From: Xanthomonas boreopolis
GTDB taxonomy: Bacteria > Pseudomonadota > Gammaproteobacteria > Xanthomonadales > Xanthomonadaceae
Reading direction: 5' to 3'
Assembly: GCA_014654535.1 (NCBI GenBank)
Contig: BNBA01000006.1
Location: forward strand, 48,780 to 112,779
Length of the DNA stretch: 64,000 nt
Shown here: positions 35,076 through 45,191 of the stretch, one piece after another
Layout of the letters: every line of letters begins with the position of its first letter
How positions within the stretch are numbered: position 1 is the first letter of the stretch
Translations under genes and position numbers: made by a program
The notes under the pieces: generated by a model
Databases searched by the model: none
What the model saw: only the letters and a program-made list of their open reading frames with translations
What the model was told of the DNA's origin: nothing

Positions 35076-37223
35076 GTGTCCCGACTGACCGACTTGATCG
35101 CCCAGGCGAAGAAGAAAGACCCCCAGTTGGGGGCTGACCTGGACAGGGAATTCAAGGTGCTGTCGTCGCGCTTGCCCTTCGGACTGAACTTCGAGCGGCA
35201 CAGCCCGGAGGCGGTGGAACTGCCGATGCGGCCGATCCGCAAGGGCGACAAGGTGCGGGTGTTACCGCCGCGCGGCGAGACCAAGAAGGGCGACCAGCGA
35301 CTCTGGCAGGTAAAGGCCATCCATAAGGCGACGAAGACCGCCGACCTGGAATTGCTAGGTGTGGAGGAGCCGCAATCACAGTCGGCCTCGCTGGATGACC
35401 TGGTGGTAGTCGCCGAGTTCCGCGACTTGATCCATCCGGGCCTGGTGAGCACTGGCAAGGTGACGCGCGGCGGCGACAAGCCGTTCCATACGGTCATCAA
35501 TGGCGAGAATTACCACGTGCTGAAGGCGCTGACCTACACGCACCGGGGCAAGGTGGATGCCATCTACATCGACCCGCCGTACAACACGGGGGCGAAGGAT
35601 TGGAAATACAACAACGATTACGTCGAAGGCGACGATCTGTATCGGCACAGCAAATGGCTGGCGATGATGGAGCGCCGTCTTCTCGTCGCCCGCGAACTTC
35701 TTAATCCTGATGACTCGGTGCTTATTGTCTCCATTGACGAAAAGGAATACCTGCGTCTTGGCTTGCTATTGGAGCAAGTGTTCCCCGAGGGGGATGTCTC
35801 TATGGTCACCAGTGTCATTAGCGCAAAAGGTGCGGTTCGACCGGGGCGCTTCTCGCGCGTTGAAGAGCACATTTACTTTGTTTTCTTCGGTGCAGCTACT
35901 GTCAAGTGGTGGAGTAGCAACATGCTCCCAAGTGGTGGCGATGACGATACGCGGGAGGCGACAAAGGAGTTCGCTCCTATTGAGTGGTTATTGTTACGAC
36001 GACGCGAACCTACCAGCGTTCGTGCAGCACGGCCTAACCAGTTCTATCCGATATTCGTGAATGTTGCCGATGGACATATCCATTCCATTGGTAATGCAAT
36101 CACCCCCGATGTTGACCGCAATTCCGTGCAGGCTCCCGATGGCACAGTCGCGCTGTGGCCGCTGAAGCCAGATGGAACTGAGATGCTATGGGGGTTGACG
36201 CCAGATGTCTTGAGAAGGAACTGGGAGGCTGGTTACGTTCGAGTGAATAACTGGAAGCCAGCAAAGAGAACCGGCTCTGTCCAGTACTTACAAACGGGTG
36301 TGATCTCCAAGATCAAGTCTGGAGATATAACTGTTACTGGTAGGGCGAACGACGGTTCAGTAATTGGGCATGTTTCGGCTGGCGCAAATGCAGGGACATC
36401 GCCCAAGCGAGTTTGGAACATGAAGTCTCACAATGCTGAAACTGGCGGAACGAACATGATTTCAGCACTAATCCCTGGACGTCGGTTTCCGTTCCCGAAA
36501 TCATTGTATGCAGTCGAAGATGCTTTGCGGTTCGTCGTTGCGCACAAGCCAGAAGCCGTTGTGTTGGATTTTTTCAGTGGCTCAGGAACGACAGCGCATG
36601 CAGTGATGCGGCTCAATAGGCAGGATGGCGGCCGCCGCCAGTGCATCTCTGTCACCAATAACGAAGTCGCGGCCAACGAGCAGAAGGCTCTGCGCGAGCA
36701 AGGCCTGCGGCCGGGTGATCCCGATTGGGAGAAGTGGGGAATCTGCGATTATATCACCAAGCCGCGCGTGCAGGCCGCCATCACCGGCAAGACCCCGGAC
36801 GGCGAACCGATCAAGGGCGACTACAAGTTCACCGATGAATTCCCGATGACCGATGGCTTCGAGGAAAACGCCGAGTTCTTCACCCTGACTTACGAAGTCG
36901 AGAAGTCGGTCGGCCACAACCTGGCCTACGCACGCATCGCCCCGCTGCTGTGGCTGCGAGCAGGCGCGCGCGGCAAGCGCATCGACAAGCTGCCCGTCGA
37001 AGGCTGGGCCGTGGCCGATGCTTATGGTCTGCTGGCCGAAGTGGACAAGGCTACCCCCTTCATCAAGGCCTTGGCCAAGGCCCATGACGCGCGCTTGGCC
37101 TTCATCGTCACCGACGACGACCGCCGCTTCCAATCCGTCGCCAAGCGCCTGCCCAAAGGCGTCGAGCCGGTACGCCTGTACGAGTCATACCTGACCAATT
37201 TCAGCTTTACCAACGGGGAATGA
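35076..37223 (+). CDS. Type III-like DNA methyltransferase (Mod)
   Basis: This 715-residue enzyme should methylate adenine N6 in DNA. Motif IV DPPYNTG (166-172) comes before the SAM motif DFFSGSGTT (498-506), the beta-class order of Type III Mod proteins. I chose GTG 35076 because AGGAG lies 5 nt upstream and the protein then begins VSRLTDLIAQAKKKDPQL like relatives; the frame runs further up to 34818. Hand counts give 67% GC at 35161-35220 and 37081-37140 but 53% at 35881-35940 and 47% at 36301-36360. The poor-GC part lies between motifs IV and I, where the target-recognition domain sits, so that domain was probably exchanged. The helicase gene follows after 4 nt. Confidence 0.9.
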   Translation: MSRLTDLIAQAKKKDPQLGADLDREFKVLSSRLPFGLNFERHSPEAVELPMRPIRKGDKVRVLPPRGETKKGDQRLWQVKAIHKATKTADLELLGVEEPQSQSASLDDLVVVAEFRDLIHPGLVSTGKVTRGGDKPFHTVINGENYHVLKALTYTHRGKVDAIYIDPPYNTGAKDWKYNNDYVEGDDLYRHSKWLAMMERRLLVARELLNPDDSVLIVSIDEKEYLRLGLLLEQVFPEGDVSMVTSVISAKGAVRPGRFSRVEEHIYFVFFGAATVKWWSSNMLPSGGDDDTREATKEFAPIEWLLLRRREPTSVRAARPNQFYPIFVNVADGHIHSIGNAITPDVDRNSVQAPDGTVALWPLKPDGTEMLWGLTPDVLRRNWEAGYVRVNNWKPAKRTGSVQYLQTGVISKIKSGDITVTGRANDGSVIGHVSAGANAGTSPKRVWNMKSHNAETGGTNMISALIPGRRFPFPKSLYAVEDALRFVVAHKPEAVVLDFFSGSGTTAHAVMRLNRQDGGRRQCISVTNNEVAANEQKALREQGLRPGDPDWEKWGICDYITKPRVQAAITGKTPDGEPIKGDYKFTDEFPMTDGFEENAEFFTLTYEVEKSVGHNLAYARIAPLLWLRAGARGKRIDKLPVEGWAVADAYGLLAEVDKATPFIKALAKAHDARLAFIVTDDDRRFQSVAKRLPKGVEPVRLYESYLTNFSFTNGE

Positions 37224-37227
37224 TGGT

Positions 37228-39801
37228 ATGAAGTTCACCCTCAAGGACTACCAGCGCGACGCCGTGCGCGATGCCCTGGCCAATCTCAGGAAGGCCCGTC
37301 GCTACTGGCACAACGAGGGCGACAAGAGCGCCTTTTCCCTGACCGCCGTGACCGGCGCAGGCAAGACCGTCATGGCCGCTGCCGCGTTTGAGGCGCTATT
37401 CCACGGCGACGACGAATTCGACTTCGACGCCGACCCCGGCGCGGTGGTGATCTGGTTCAGCGATGATCCCTCCTTGAACGAGCAGACGCGCTTCCGCCTT
37501 CTGGAAGCCAGCGACCGCATCAACCACAGCGACATGGTGGTGGTCGAGCACCCCTTCAGTCGGCCCAAGTTCGAGGCCGGGAAAATTTACTTCCTCAACA
37601 CGCAGAAGTTCAGCAAGAGCAGCCTGTTGGTGCGCGGCTTCGACGACAAAGGCGGCCTGTTCGAGCAGCGGCCGGATGCGCAGGCCTACACCTTGTGGGA
37701 CACGATCCAGAACACCATCGAAGACCCCGACCTGACCCTGTACTTGGTGCTGGACGAAGCGCATCGCGGTATGGGCGCGCCGAGCGCCGCCAGCGAAACG
37801 GCCAGGAGCACCATCGTGCAGCGGATCATCAACGGCGCGTCCGGGGTAAAAGGTATCCCGGTGGTGTGGGGCATCTCGGCCACGGTGGAACGCTTCGACA
37901 AGGCGATTGCGAGCGCGGGCCAGCATGTCAAGCTACAGAATGTGGTGGTTGATCCGGTCAAAGTGCAGGAATCCGGCCTCATCAAGGACGACATCATTCT
38001 TGATGTTCCCGATGAAACCGGCGACTTCGATACCGTGCTGGTGCGCCGCGCCGCCGACAAGCTGAAGGAAGCGACCGATGTCTGGGCCGAGTACGCGCGG
38101 CAGCAGGAAGAATCGCGCGAAGTGGTGCCGCTGATGGTGTTCCAGGTGCCCAACACCCCCGACCCGAACGAAGTCGGGCGCTGGCTGGATACGCTGTTCG
38201 CGCGCTACCCGGAATTGCCGCGCGATAGCGTGGCGCATGTGTTCGGCGAGCACACAACGCAGAGATTTGGTGGCCACCAAGTGCCCTACATCGAGCCGCA
38301 GCGGGTGCAGGAATCGACCTGGGTGCGCGTGCTGATCGCCAAGGACGCCATCAGTACCGGCTGGGACTGCCCGCGCGCCGAAGTGATGGTTTCCTTCCGC
38401 GCCGCCAGCGACAAGACCCATATCACGCAATTGCTCGGCCGCATGGTGCGCACCCCGCTGGCGCGGCGGATTCCCGGCAACGACCGCCTGAATTCGGTCG
38501 AGTGCCTGCTGCCGAAGTTCAACCGCAAGACCGTGGATGATGTGGTCAAGGCCTTGCTCCGTGGCGACGACACCACCCCGCCGACCGGGCGCATCCTGGT
38601 CAACCCGGTGGAGATGAAGCCCAACCCGGCCGCTTCGGCGGTTGTGTGGAAGGCCTTCGAGGCGCTGCCGTCGCAGACCCGGCCGCAAAAGAGCGCCAAA
38701 CCGGCCAAGCGCCTGACCGCGTTGGCGCAGGAACTGGCCGATGACGGCATCCTCGAAGGTGCCGGCAGGAAAGCCCATGCGGCCCTGCACGCGGCTCTGG
38801 ACAAGTTCCAGGAAGACAACGCCGAGAAGATCGAGACCAAGCGCGATTCAGTGCTGGTGGTGGACGGCAAAACCGTGGTCGCCAGCCTGAAGAACAAGGC
38901 GATGACCTTCAACGAGTTCTGGGAGGAAGCCGACATCGCGGTGATCGATGACGCCTACCGGCGCGCGGCGCGCATCTTCAGTCCGGACATTTCGCGCACC
39001 TACGTCGAGTACCTGGCCGACAAGGTGGCGGATCGGGAGGAAGACCCCGAGGAATACCTGGAAGCCATCATGGAGGCGCGCGTGACCGTCGCCGGCCTGG
39101 GCCTGGTGACGGAAGTGCAGGCCTACTTCGACGCCGAGGCCGGCAAGCTGGCGAAGGCTTGGCTGGCCGAATACGCGCCGCGGATCAAGGCGCTGAAGCA
39201 CGACCGCCAAGAAGCCTACCGGCAGATCATCGAGATGAGCACCGAGCCGCAGGACGTGGGCCTGGTCAAGCCGGAAAGCAAGTTTGAGATGACCAAGGTG
39301 CGCGAGGGCGATAAGGAAACCGACTTGCCGACCTGGAAGCACCACTTGCTGTGCGATGAAGGCGGGAACTATCCGACGCAGTTGAACGATTGGGAGACCA
39401 CGGTCTTCGAGACCGAAACCAAGCGCGAGGGCTTCGCTTTCTGGTATCGCAACCCGCAGCATCCAGGGCAGTCGTCGCTGGGCATCGCTTACGTCGAGGC
39501 TGACCAATACAAGATCGTCCGCCCGGACTTCCTGTTCTTCGCCGAGCAGAACGGCAAGGTGGTGGTCGACCTGGTAGACCCGCACGGCCTGCACCTGGCC
39601 GATGCGCTGCCCAAGCTGCAAGGACTGGCGCAGTACGCCGAGACCCATGCCGGGAACTACCGGCGCATAGAGTCGGTCGCAGCGGCCAACGGCAAGCTGC
39701 GCGCGCTGGACCTGACCCGCCCGGAAGTGCGCAAGGCCATTGCCGAGGCCAAGGACGCGGCCGGCCTGTTCGCTGGAGCGCTGGCAGACGACTACGAGTG
39801 A
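37228..39801 (+). CDS. Type III-like restriction helicase subunit (Res)
   Basis: This 857-residue protein is an SF2 DNA translocase or helicase and partner of the methyltransferase. Motif I is TGAGKT (42-47) and motif II DEAH (176-179). STGWDCPRAEVMVSFRAA and QLLGRMVRTPLARR supply motifs V and VI. Near the C-terminus RPDFLFF (D767) and VVDLVDPHG (from D781) look like a PD-(D/E)xK nuclease core, but the Lys position is Val783; Lys777 could substitute. So cleavage may be altered or lost. It is shorter than classical Res (about 950-1000). The 4-nt gap to mod means one operon. Confidence 0.85.
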   Translation: MKFTLKDYQRDAVRDALANLRKARRYWHNEGDKSAFSLTAVTGAGKTVMAAAAFEALFHGDDEFDFDADPGAVVIWFSDDPSLNEQTRFRLLEASDRINHSDMVVVEHPFSRPKFEAGKIYFLNTQKFSKSSLLVRGFDDKGGLFEQRPDAQAYTLWDTIQNTIEDPDLTLYLVLDEAHRGMGAPSAASETARSTIVQRIINGASGVKGIPVVWGISATVERFDKAIASAGQHVKLQNVVVDPVKVQESGLIKDDIILDVPDETGDFDTVLVRRAADKLKEATDVWAEYARQQEESREVVPLMVFQVPNTPDPNEVGRWLDTLFARYPELPRDSVAHVFGEHTTQRFGGHQVPYIEPQRVQESTWVRVLIAKDAISTGWDCPRAEVMVSFRAASDKTHITQLLGRMVRTPLARRIPGNDRLNSVECLLPKFNRKTVDDVVKALLRGDDTTPPTGRILVNPVEMKPNPAASAVVWKAFEALPSQTRPQKSAKPAKRLTALAQELADDGILEGAGRKAHAALHAALDKFQEDNAEKIETKRDSVLVVDGKTVVASLKNKAMTFNEFWEEADIAVIDDAYRRAARIFSPDISRTYVEYLADKVADREEDPEEYLEAIMEARVTVAGLGLVTEVQAYFDAEAGKLAKAWLAEYAPRIKALKHDRQEAYRQIIEMSTEPQDVGLVKPESKFEMTKVREGDKETDLPTWKHHLLCDEGGNYPTQLNDWETTVFETETKREGFAFWYRNPQHPGQSSLGIAYVEADQYKIVRPDFLFFAEQNGKVVVDLVDPHGLHLADALPKLQGLAQYAETHAGNYRRIESVAAANGKLRALDLTRPEVRKAIAEAKDAAGLFAGALADDYE

Positions 39802-40520
39802 GCCGGGGTTTTAGTAGTTGTAGTAGGGATAGAGAAGCCCGCAGCCCAGTCGACTTTGTTCTACTTAGAATTTGCACGTTAGCTGCACGATCGCCGACGT
39901 TAGATATAGTAGTCACGTACGGGGGAACAAACGAATTTTCGGCGAAGTTTGCTTGGCTGTTACCCCGCAATAGGCACCTATGCCTGCCCTGCCTGCCCCT
40001 CGCTTGGTCGAGAGGGCACCAGCCGTCTGCCCGCCCTACCGCTTCCGCCTGAAGGGGAGGGGGACTATAGGGGGAGGGGAAGACCTAGGTTATTCCTAAG
40101 AGCCACTACGGATCACCGAGGTGGGACTGTTCAGTGCCATGGAGGTCCATAGACCACCTGGCGGTTAAGACCAGGGATTCACCACCACGAGTTATCCATC
40201 GTTCCACCGAGGTGATCCTAGGTGCTCCTCTGTCCGCCTTGATTGTCGTTGGGTTCGACTTCGGCGGTCTTGCTCCCTGATCTCCTCTCCTGCTGTGTGG
40301 TCTCCGCCATCAAGGCTAGGAGGCCGCCGCTAAGCCGGCACCATTTACAGCCAAGGCCCGTCTGAGGGCCGCCCCGCAACCATCGCACCGCCCCGGTGCT
40401 GCAAGGCCCGTTTTCGCAAAACGGTGCCAACGCCTTTCCCCCAGCGCATTGCCCCTTGTCGCCGCACGCGGCAGGGGTGGCCGTGCGCGCCTGTCTGTCA
40501 CCACCACGAGGACGCCCACG
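39802..40520. other. 719-bp gene-free part of the island
   Basis: No convincing gene is found. The short ORFs here have no domain-like composition. The first 150 nt are AT-richer than the surroundings. A 9-mer ACCGAGGTG occurs at about 40115 and 40208, and CCTAGGT-like words occur near 40085 and 40221; these could be binding sites for the AlpA-like regulator or transcript structures. It may be a control or transfer region, but that is a guess. Confidence 0.4.
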
Positions 40521-40802
40521 ATGAGCAACGCCAACCTGAAACTTTCCGGCAACCGCTGCCAGTGCCCGACCTGCGGCCAGTTCTTCAATTCCGTTTCGGT
40601 CTTCGACCGCCACCGCGTCGGCAGTTTCGACGATCCGGCCAACCCCCGCCGCTGCCTCACGATCCGTCAAATGCTCGCCAAAGGGTTCGCCCAGAACGGC
40701 AAGGGCTACTGGGTCAGACATCGCCGCAAGGCTGGCACCATTCGGCGCCAACGCGCGACCGAGGGCCACCCCGGTACGACTGTAGTGCCCCTGGCCGCCT
40801 AA
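40521..40802 (+). CDS. small island protein with Cys/His zinc-like motif
   Basis: This 93-residue basic protein begins MSNANLKLSGNRCQCPTCGQ. It has a CxCxxC group, a His about 15 residues on and a further Cys near residue 39 (NPRRC), which could bind zinc. The C-terminal half is rich in Arg, Gly and Thr. The pattern resembles short proteins often found in xanthomonad and pseudomonad genomic islands and phages, known only as hypothetical. GAGG lies about 9 nt before the ATG. A DNA-binding role is plausible but not shown. Confidence 0.7.
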   Translation: MSNANLKLSGNRCQCPTCGQFFNSVSVFDRHRVGSFDDPANPRRCLTIRQMLAKGFAQNGKGYWVRHRRKAGTIRRQRATEGHPGTTVVPLAA

Positions 40803-41020
40803 GCAGCGCTTTCGTTAAGCGGTGCCAAGCGGGGCTGAAATGGTTCACCGCAAAATTCCGCGAGGGCATTTGACCCGTCGCGCATTCGCGGATCACCCCC
40901 GTACCCCCTTAGGCCCCTGCGGCGCACCGCCGCGATCCTTTCACCCCAATCCATCCAACTCATCGAGGCTCTCAGCGACCGGACCGCTGGCTGGCCTTTC
41001 TGTTTTGAGGACGCAACCCC

Positions 41021-41248
41021 ATGAACGATCTTCAGCAAGCCCCGGTTCCCTTCCACTTCCTGCGCCTGCCCGAAGTGCTCGCCACAGTTGGAGTGAGCAA
41101 ATCCACCCTGTACGCCTGGATCAAGGAGGGGAAGTTCCCTAGGCCGGTACACCTGTCGGCGACGGCAGCGGTCTGGGTATCGATCGAGGTCGCCGAGTGG
41201 ATGCAGGCGCGTGTGGCCGAACGTGATGCTAAGATCGCGGCAGCCTGA
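41021..41248 (+). CDS. AlpA-family regulator or excisionase
   Basis: This 75-residue protein is a MerR-like winged-helix of the AlpA type: FLRLPEVLATVGVSKSTLYAWIKEGKFPRPVHL, followed by the wing and VSIEVAEWMQARVAERD. AlpA proteins activate integrase genes or act as excisionases in P4-like islands. The gene lies next to the distal attachment repeat, at the opposite end from the integrase, which suits a control role in excision. AGGA lies 12 nt before the ATG. Confidence 0.88.
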   Translation: MNDLQQAPVPFHFLRLPEVLATVGVSKSTLYAWIKEGKFPRPVHLSATAAVWVSIEVAEWMQARVAERDAKIAAA

Positions 41249-41257
41249 CACCGCTGA

Positions 41258-41278
41258 CGGTAACTTTGGCGGTAGCTG
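41258..41278. repeat. integrase-arm-like motifs, right end
   Basis: ACGGTAAC and GGCGGTAGCTG match the motifs at 33485-33557. They lie 60-80 bp inside the right attachment repeat. Confidence 0.45.
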
Positions 41279-41336
41279 CGAAACTTGAATTCTGGAAACC
41301 CTAATAAGTTCGCAGGGTTAGCTGCACGGTTGGGAG

Positions 41337-41355
41337 CCTTGACGGCCACCAAATC
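41337..41355. repeat. right attachment repeat (imperfect tRNA-Lys end copy)
   Basis: CCTTGACGGCC matches the tRNA copy exactly, followed by ACCAAATC against CACCAATC. Similarity extends upstream with scattered mismatches (GGTT...A), as expected for a displaced tRNA 3' end. Confidence 0.7.
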
Positions 41356-41356
41356 G

Positions 41357-41390
41357 AAAAAGGCATCCGCGCGCGGGTGCCTTTTTCTTT
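41357..41390 (+). terminator. terminator just outside the island (former tRNA-Lys end)
   Basis: AAAAAGGCA (41357-41365) pairs with TGCCTTTTT (41378-41386), with further inner pairs, followed by CTTT. It directly follows the right attachment repeat, so before insertion it would have terminated tRNA-Lys. Confidence 0.8.
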
Positions 41391-41436
41391 GCGGGTGTCC
41401 CTGCAACAATGGGCGCCGCCGCGGCCGTGCGGCCCA

Positions 41437-41521
<85 letters not shown>

Positions 41522-41670
41522 TCCCGACGGGGCATCGGGCCTGGTCCGCCGCTGGCAGCGGCCGCCATAATCGGCGAAACTACAAGGCTCGGCGGACTTC
41601 CGTCCGCGTTCGTCAACCCGTTTTCTTCACTACGTGCCGACCCCCGGGGGCGTCGGTGGCAGGAGTCAAC

Positions 41671-42966
41671 ATGCAAGCTTCGATCGAATCGACCGGCAAT
41701 CTGGAACGCCGACTGACCTTCACCCTGCCGGAAGATCGTCTGCAGTCCCACGTCGGTGGACGCCTCGGCGAAATCGCGCGCACCGCGCGGATCAAGGGCT
41801 TCCGCCCGGGCAAGGTGCCGGCCAAGGTGATCGAGCAGCGCTTCGGCCAGCAGGTGCGCGCCGAGGCGCTGGACGGCCTGCTGCGCGAGACCTTCGACTC
41901 GGTGGTGCGCGAGCACGACCTGCGCATCGCCGGCGCGCCGCGCATCGATCGCGCCGGCGAGGGCGAGCTGGACTTCGTGGCCACGGTCGAGCTGGTGCCC
42001 GACTTCGGCGACATCGACGTCGCCAAGCTGAACGTGATCCGCCACACGGCCGAGGTCACCGAGGCCGACATCGACCAGATGATCGACAACCTGCGCCTGC
42101 AGCGCCGTACCTGGCAGCCGGTCGAGCGCGGCGCGCAGGCGGGCGACCTGGTCGCGCTGGAGACCTGGTCGCAGGCCGGCGACGAGCGCCTGCCGGCCGA
42201 GGGCGTCGAGAAGGGCAGCAGCATCCTCGGCTCGGGCGTGATGTTCGACCAGATCGAGAAGGGCCTGGAAGGCCTGGCCAAGGGCGAGGAAAAGACCCTG
42301 TCGGTCGACTTCCCGGCCGATTGGCGCGTGCCGCAGCTGGCCGGCAAGACCGTCCAGGTGCACGTCAAGGCGGTCGAGGTCTCCGAGCCGGTGCTGCCGG
42401 AGGTGGACAAGGCCTTCATCAAGAGCTTCGGCGTCAAGAGCGGCGAGCTGGAACAGTTCCGCGCCGACATTCGCTCCAACCTGGAACGCGAGTTGAGGGG
42501 CGCGCTGATGAACCGCCTGCGCCGCGAGGTCGGCGAGCAGCTGATCGCCGCGTTCGCGCACGTCGAACTGCCGCCGCGCCTGGTCGAGGGCGAGGCCCGC
42601 TCGATGCTGGCCCAGCAGGTGGAGCAGATCCGCCGCAGCGGCCGCGACCCGGGCCCGGTGCCGGCCGACGCCCACCAGGGCTTCATGGACGCCGCCCGCA
42701 AGCGCGTGCTGGTCGGCCTGCTGGTCGGCGAGGTCGCCCGCCGCAACGAGCTGCGCCTGGACCCCAAGCGCGTGAGCGAGACCCTGCGCCTGATCGCCTC
42801 GACCTACGAAGAGCCGGAGCAGGTCATTGAGATGTACCGCAACGATCCCCAATTGATGGGGGGACTGCAGAGCCGCGTGATGGAAGAGCAGGTGATCGAC
42901 TGGATCGCCGAGCGCGCCCAGCACACCGAGCAGGCGCTGTCGTTCCAGGAAGCCATCCGGGCCTGA
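41671..42966 (+). CDS. tig: trigger factor
   Basis: Trigger factor is the ribosome-bound chaperone and prolyl isomerase. The 431-residue protein has the ribosome-binding loop with GFRPGKVP (about 44-51), a central FKBP-like domain (about 160-240, [18 protein letters not shown]) and the C-terminal chaperone arms. AGGAG lies 5 nt before ATG 41671; the frame is open upstream through the tRNA but that is not coding. A -10-like CATAAT is at 41566-41571. It heads the tig-clpP-clpX-lon series. Confidence 0.97.
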   Translation: MQASIESTGNLERRLTFTLPEDRLQSHVGGRLGEIARTARIKGFRPGKVPAKVIEQRFGQQVRAEALDGLLRETFDSVVREHDLRIAGAPRIDRAGEGELDFVATVELVPDFGDIDVAKLNVIRHTAEVTEADIDQMIDNLRLQRRTWQPVERGAQAGDLVALETWSQAGDERLPAEGVEKGSSILGSGVMFDQIEKGLEGLAKGEEKTLSVDFPADWRVPQLAGKTVQVHVKAVEVSEPVLPEVDKAFIKSFGVKSGELEQFRADIRSNLERELRGALMNRLRREVGEQLIAAFAHVELPPRLVEGEARSMLAQQVEQIRRSGRDPGPVPADAHQGFMDAARKRVLVGLLVGEVARRNELRLDPKRVSETLRLIASTYEEPEQVIEMYRNDPQLMGGLQSRVMEEQVIDWIAERAQHTEQALSFQEAIRA

Positions 42967-43057
42967 GGCACGGCTGGCTTCCGCACTGGCCCGCGTCCCC
43001 GCGCGGGCTTCCCAGAAGCGGGCGCCGGCTCAGGTCGGGGCCAGAACAGGAAGACCC

Positions 43058-43684
43058 ATGAGCATTGAGACCAAAGCCCTGAACCTGGTGCCGATGGTGG
43101 TCGAGCAGACCAGCCGCGGCGAGCGCGCGTACGACATCTATTCGCGCCTGCTGAAGGAGCGCCTGATCTTCCTGGTCGGCCCGATCGACGACCACATGGC
43201 CAACCTGGTGGTGGCGCAGCTGCTGTTCCTCGAGGCGGAGAACCCCGAGAAGGACATCAGCATCTACATCAACTCGCCGGGCGGCGTGGTCACCGCGGGC
43301 ATGGCGATCTACGACACCATGCAGTACATCAAGCCCGACGTGAGCACGATCTGCGTCGGCCAGGCCGCCTCCATGGGCGCGCTGCTGCTGGCGGCGGGTG
43401 CGGCCGGCAAGCGCTACGCGCTGCCGAACTCGCGGGTGATGATCCACCAGCCGTTGGGCGGTTTCCAGGGCCAGGCGACCGACATCGACATCCACGCGCG
43501 CGAGATCCTGACCCTGCGCGCGCGCCTGAACGAGGTGCTGGCCAAGCACACCGGGCAGTCGCTGGAGACGATCGCGCGCGATACCGAGCGCGACAACTTC
43601 AAGAGCGCCGTCGACGCGCAGGCCTACGGCCTGGTCGACCAGGTGCTGGAGCGCCGCCCGGAAGAGTCGATCCAGCCCACTTGA
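43058..43684 (+). CDS. clpP: ATP-dependent Clp protease proteolytic subunit
   Basis: ClpP forms the 14-mer peptidase chamber used with ClpX. The 208-residue protein has the Ser in [14 protein letters not shown], the His in MIHQPLGG and the Asp in [17 protein letters not shown] shapes the oxyanion site. It follows tig by 91 bp and precedes clpX by 127 bp. Confidence 0.98.
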   Translation: MSIETKALNLVPMVVEQTSRGERAYDIYSRLLKERLIFLVGPIDDHMANLVVAQLLFLEAENPEKDISIYINSPGGVVTAGMAIYDTMQYIKPDVSTICVGQAASMGALLLAAGAAGKRYALPNSRVMIHQPLGGFQGQATDIDIHAREILTLRARLNEVLAKHTGQSLETIARDTERDNFKSAVDAQAYGLVDQVLERRPEESIQPT

Positions 43685-43718
43685 TCGGCCAAGTTCTGGA
43701 AAACACAGGAAAATCCGG

Positions 43719-43754
43719 CAGGGTCGGGTATGGGCTGGTGTCCTCCCGACCCTG
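43719..43754. repeat. inverted repeat between clpP and clpX
   Basis: Perfect 10-bp arms CAGGGTCGGG (43719-43728) and CCCGACCCTG (43745-43754) flank a 16-nt loop. It lies just before a -10-like CTATTCT and may be a weak terminator, an attenuator or an operator for clpX. Confidence 0.5.
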
Positions 43755-43811
43755 TGCTATTCTCGAAATCGAACCCCCGTTCATCGGGTGGGGTAACTGG
43801 GTAACAGAAGC

Positions 43812-45098
<1,287 letters not shown>

Positions 45099-45162
45099 AG
45101 CCCCTGTTAAGGATTGTCGCCGCCTCGTAACCCGTTGAGCGGAAAAGACATTTCAACGACTA

Positions 45163-45191
45163 CTTGCAAGCCCTCGCCGATGGCCCCATAA
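45163..45191 (+). promoter_or_regulatory. sigma-32-type promoter of lon inside the clpX terminator
   Basis: CTTGCAA (45163-45169), 14 nt, and CCCCATAA (45184-45191) closely match the heat-shock consensus CTTGAAA-N(11-16)-CCCCATNT. The -10 box is formed by the left stem and loop of the clpX terminator (45176-45204). The ATG of lon is about 145 nt downstream. lon is a classic sigma-32 gene in other proteobacteria. Confidence 0.65.

Larger units (their letters stand above)
33365..41355. mobile_element. integrative island in tRNA-Lys
   Basis: A stretch of about 8 kb runs from the 3' end of tRNA-Lys(CTT) to an imperfect copy of that end. It begins with a P4-type integrase gene reading away from the tRNA and carries a Type III-like methyltransferase/helicase pair, a small Cys/His protein and an AlpA-like gene. 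The boundaries rest on the direct repeat 33365-33383 / 41337-41355 and on shared integrase-arm-like motifs near both ends. Core housekeeping genes lie on both sides. Excision ability is not shown. Confidence 0.8.

Noticed and set aside
39798-40152. Short plus-strand ORFs after the helicase gene
   Set aside because: Composition is irregular, they overlap each other in different frames, and no ribosome site supports them.
40180-40200. DnaA-box-like TTATCCATC in the island
   Set aside because: A single imperfect box without a cluster or replication gene does not support an origin.
40218-40769. 183-residue minus-strand ORF in the island
   Set aside because: It overlaps the better-supported small Cys/His protein gene and has no domain-like pattern or clear ribosome site.
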